Assembly: GCF_900492205.1 (NCBI RefSeq)
Contig: NZ_UEYQ01000005.1
Location: forward strand, 1 to 64,000
Origin: Ciceribacter sp. T2.26MG-112.2
GTDB lineage: Bacteria > Pseudomonadota > Alphaproteobacteria > Rhizobiales > Rhizobiaceae
DNA length: 64,000 bases
Direction of reading: 5' to 3'
A program made the translations under genes and the position numbers. Shown piece by piece: positions 62,766-64,000 of the stretch; the stretch's first letter is position 1, and every line of letters begins with the position of its first letter. The notes below the pieces were generated by a model. The model had not been told where the DNA came from. It saw only the letters and a program-made list of their open reading frames with translations, and did no database searches.

Positions 62766-63444
62766 ATTTCCGCAGCAATTGCGCGAGCAGGTCCGGCGTC
62801 AGTTCGTCGAAGTGATCGATCTGCCGGTCGGCTCCGAGTTCGGCGATGGGAACATCCGAATAGCCGAACGGCACGACGATGGACGGGATGCCGGCATTGC
62901 GAGCGGCAAGGATGTCGTTGACGCTGTCACCGACCATCACGGCCAAGCGCGGATCACCGCCGGCCCGCTCGATGGTCGCGGTTATGTGGCCCGGATCGGG
63001 CTTGCGCACGGTGAAGGTGTCGCCGCCGGCAATGGCCGAAAAATGGTGGGCCAGCCCCAGTTTCTCGATCAGCGGCAAGGCCAGCGATTCCATCTTGTTG
63101 GTGCAGACGGCGAGCCGGAAGCCGGCCTCCCGCAATCGTCCCAGGGCGTCGACGAGGCCCGGATAGGGCCGGCTGTCCCCAGGCATCCCCGCCATGTAAT
63201 GGGCGATGAAGCGATCGAGCAGCGGCTGCAGGTCTTCATCCGCGAGCGGCGCACCGCGTAGCGCGAAGGCGCGGGCGATCATGGCGCGGGCGCCCTGGCC
63301 AACCAGATGGGTGAGATCCTCGTAACCCACCGGCGGCAGATCGGCGACGGCGATTGTATGGTTGAGGCTGGCGACCAGGTCTGGCGCCGTGTCGACGAGC
63401 GTGCCGTCGAGGTCGAAGACGATCGTGGGGGCTTTCATGGGCAT
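62764..63444 (-). CDS. gph: Phosphoglycolate phosphatase
   Basis: A 226-residue HAD superfamily phosphatase. Motif 1 is VFDLDGTLVDTAPDL, motif 2 LAVCTNK, motif 3 KPDPGH and motif 4 VMVGDSVNDILAA. The Gph-type cap domain fits. It removes phosphoglycolate, a product of oxidative DNA damage repair. Divergent from rpiA over a shared control region. Confidence 0.92.
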   Translation of the reverse strand: MPMKAPTIVFDLDGTLVDTAPDLVASLNHTIAVADLPPVGYEDLTHLVGQGARAMIARAFALRGAPLADEDLQPLLDRFIAHYMAGMPGDSRPYPGLVDALGRLREAGFRLAVCTNKMESLALPLIEKLGLAHHFSAIAGGDTFTVRKPDPGHITATIERAGGDPRLAVMVGDSVNDILAARNAGIPSIVVPFGYSDVPIAELGADRQIDHFDELTPDLLAQLLRK

Positions 63445-63511
63445 GCTCCGTCACTGCTCAGGGAACGCGGGATCGCACTAGCCGGGTAGGCGAAATGCGG
63501 GCAAAAGGCAA

Positions 63512-63529
63512 CCGATACCGCGGTATCGG
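63512..63529. promoter_or_regulatory. 18-bp perfect palindrome between gph and rpiA
   Basis: CCGATACCGCGGTATCGG is perfectly symmetric over 18 bases. It lies 68 bases before gph and 71 bases before rpiA, in the middle of the divergent promoter region. The symmetric length suits a dimeric regulator; the regulator is unknown. Confidence 0.55.
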
Positions 63530-63599
63530 AAAGGGGCTTTCGTTTGCCCGGCGAGGCGTGTAAACAGCTGTCGACGAAACGGACAGGAGCTCTTGGCGC

Positions 63600-64000
63600 A
63601 TGGACGCCCGCGAAATGAAGATAAAGGCTGCGGCAGCGGCTTTGGAGCATGTCGAGGACGGAATGCGTCTCGGCATCGGCACCGGTTCTACCGCGGAGGA
63701 GTTCGTCCGGCTTCTGGCGGAAAAGGTGGCAGGCGGCCTCAAGGTCGAAGGCGTGCCGACGTCGGAGCGCACGGCGCGCCTGTGCCTCGAACTCGGCGTG
63801 CCGCTGAAGTCGCTCGACGAACTGCCGCAGCTCGATCTGACCATTGACGGGGCCGACGAAGTGGACGGCCGGCTGCGCCTGATCAAGGGCGGCGGCGGCG
63901 CGCTTCTGCGCGAAAAGATCGTTGCGGCGGCTTCCGAAAAGATGATCGTGATCGCCGACGAAAGCAAGGTCGTCGAGACGCTCGGCCGCTTTCCGCTGCC
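63600..64000 (+). CDS. rpiA: Ribose-5-phosphate isomerase A (partial, cut by window edge)
   Basis: The first 133 codons of the gene. [20 protein letters not shown] is the phosphate-binding start, [19 protein letters not shown] and [30 protein letters not shown] contain the active-site Asp and Lys residues. It interconverts ribulose and ribose 5-phosphate in the pentose phosphate pathway. ATG 63600 has AGGAG nine bases upstream. The 3' end is outside the window. Confidence 0.95.
   Translation, partial: MDAREMKIKAAAAALEHVEDGMRLGIGTGSTAEEFVRLLAEKVAGGLKVEGVPTSERTARLCLELGVPLKSLDELPQLDLTIDGADEVDGRLRLIKGGGGALLREKIVAAASEKMIVIADESKVVETLGRFPL

Overview
The window is chromosomal DNA of an alphaproteobacterium, most likely a member of the Rhizobiales (Rhizobium/Agrobacterium/Sinorhizobium relatives). 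This rests on the GC-rich, densely packed genes and on lineage-typical families: a CASTOR/POLLUX-type channel, HmuQ-type heme monooxygenase, Usg, DUF1289, DUF2270, a rhizobial-style arsR-arsC-aqpS operon, MarR/TetR-controlled genes and a PleC/DivJ/PdhS-like kinase. No integrase, transposase, prophage or CRISPR array is visible; the region reads as core genome with two small toxin-antitoxin inserts.

Layout. 1-2600: two tandem copies of a small exported protein gene behind a pair of long inverted repeats, then a TetR regulator coupled to ilvC. 2.6-3.2 kb: VapBC. 3.4-8 kb: a PLP aminotransferase, a membrane acyltransferase and a CASTOR/POLLUX-like channel. 8.2-12 kb: a three-gene iron-type ABC importer. 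12-15.4 kb: DUF4189 protein, then a nuclease/phosphatase-fold protein, a Nudix-like protein and a PhzF-family protein. 15.48 kb: tRNA-Lys(CTT). 16.4-20.3 kb: heme uptake (hmuTUV) divergent from heme-handling genes (hmuQ, hutX-like). 20.4-25.8 kb: a large MscS channel, a small exported protein, and two paralogous double-receiver proteins, the second with a GGDEF domain. 26-31 kb: ABC-2 exporter, aspartic protease, DUF1289, cobS / cobT-dgkA. 31-40 kb: exonuclease-phosphatase fold protein, sensor kinase, SNase-like protein, GST, uracil-DNA-glycosylase-like protein, Lrp/AsnC regulator, AlkD-like repair protein, 3-hydroxyisobutyrate-dehydrogenase-like enzyme, cytochrome c, TPR methyltransferase, DUF2270, Usg. 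40.3-42.9 kb: polar amino acid ABC importer without its ATPase. 43.2-45.7 kb: an OmpA-type protein with fourteen 12-residue repeats. 45.7-50.2 kb: molybdenum cofactor genes mobB, mobA and moaA with two transporters between them. 50.4-55 kb: DUF971, a MarR regulator divergent from an alpha/beta hydrolase, an FMN-binding protein, an M15 peptidase and a diguanylate cyclase. 55-59 kb: both fumarase classes with ParDE between them. 59-60.5 kb: arsR-arsC-aqpS. 60.8-64 kb: an L,D-transpeptidase, gph and the 5' part of rpiA.

How the genes work together. Heme genes form one divergent uptake-and-degradation unit. Arsenic genes form a reduce-and-leak-out pathway (arsenate reductase plus aquaglyceroporin, no ArsB pump). 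Cobalamin genes (cobS, cobT) supply the lower-ligand end of B12 synthesis. Envelope functions (OmpA, L,D-transpeptidase, M15 peptidase, MscS, DgkA) are scattered. Two c-di-GMP cyclases and a double-receiver protein suggest local signalling genes.

I did not find a clearly novel multi-gene system. The observations most worth following are regulatory palindromes: twin 18-bp sites near 510-598, twin MarR sites 20 bp apart near 51247-51282, a 22-bp perfect palindrome before fumA, and an 18-bp one between gph and rpiA. Others are the receiver-domain pair with an Asn phosphoacceptor substitution, the fumA-parDE-fumC arrangement, and the repeat-bearing OmpA protein. All functions are read from sequence and family knowledge; no search was run.
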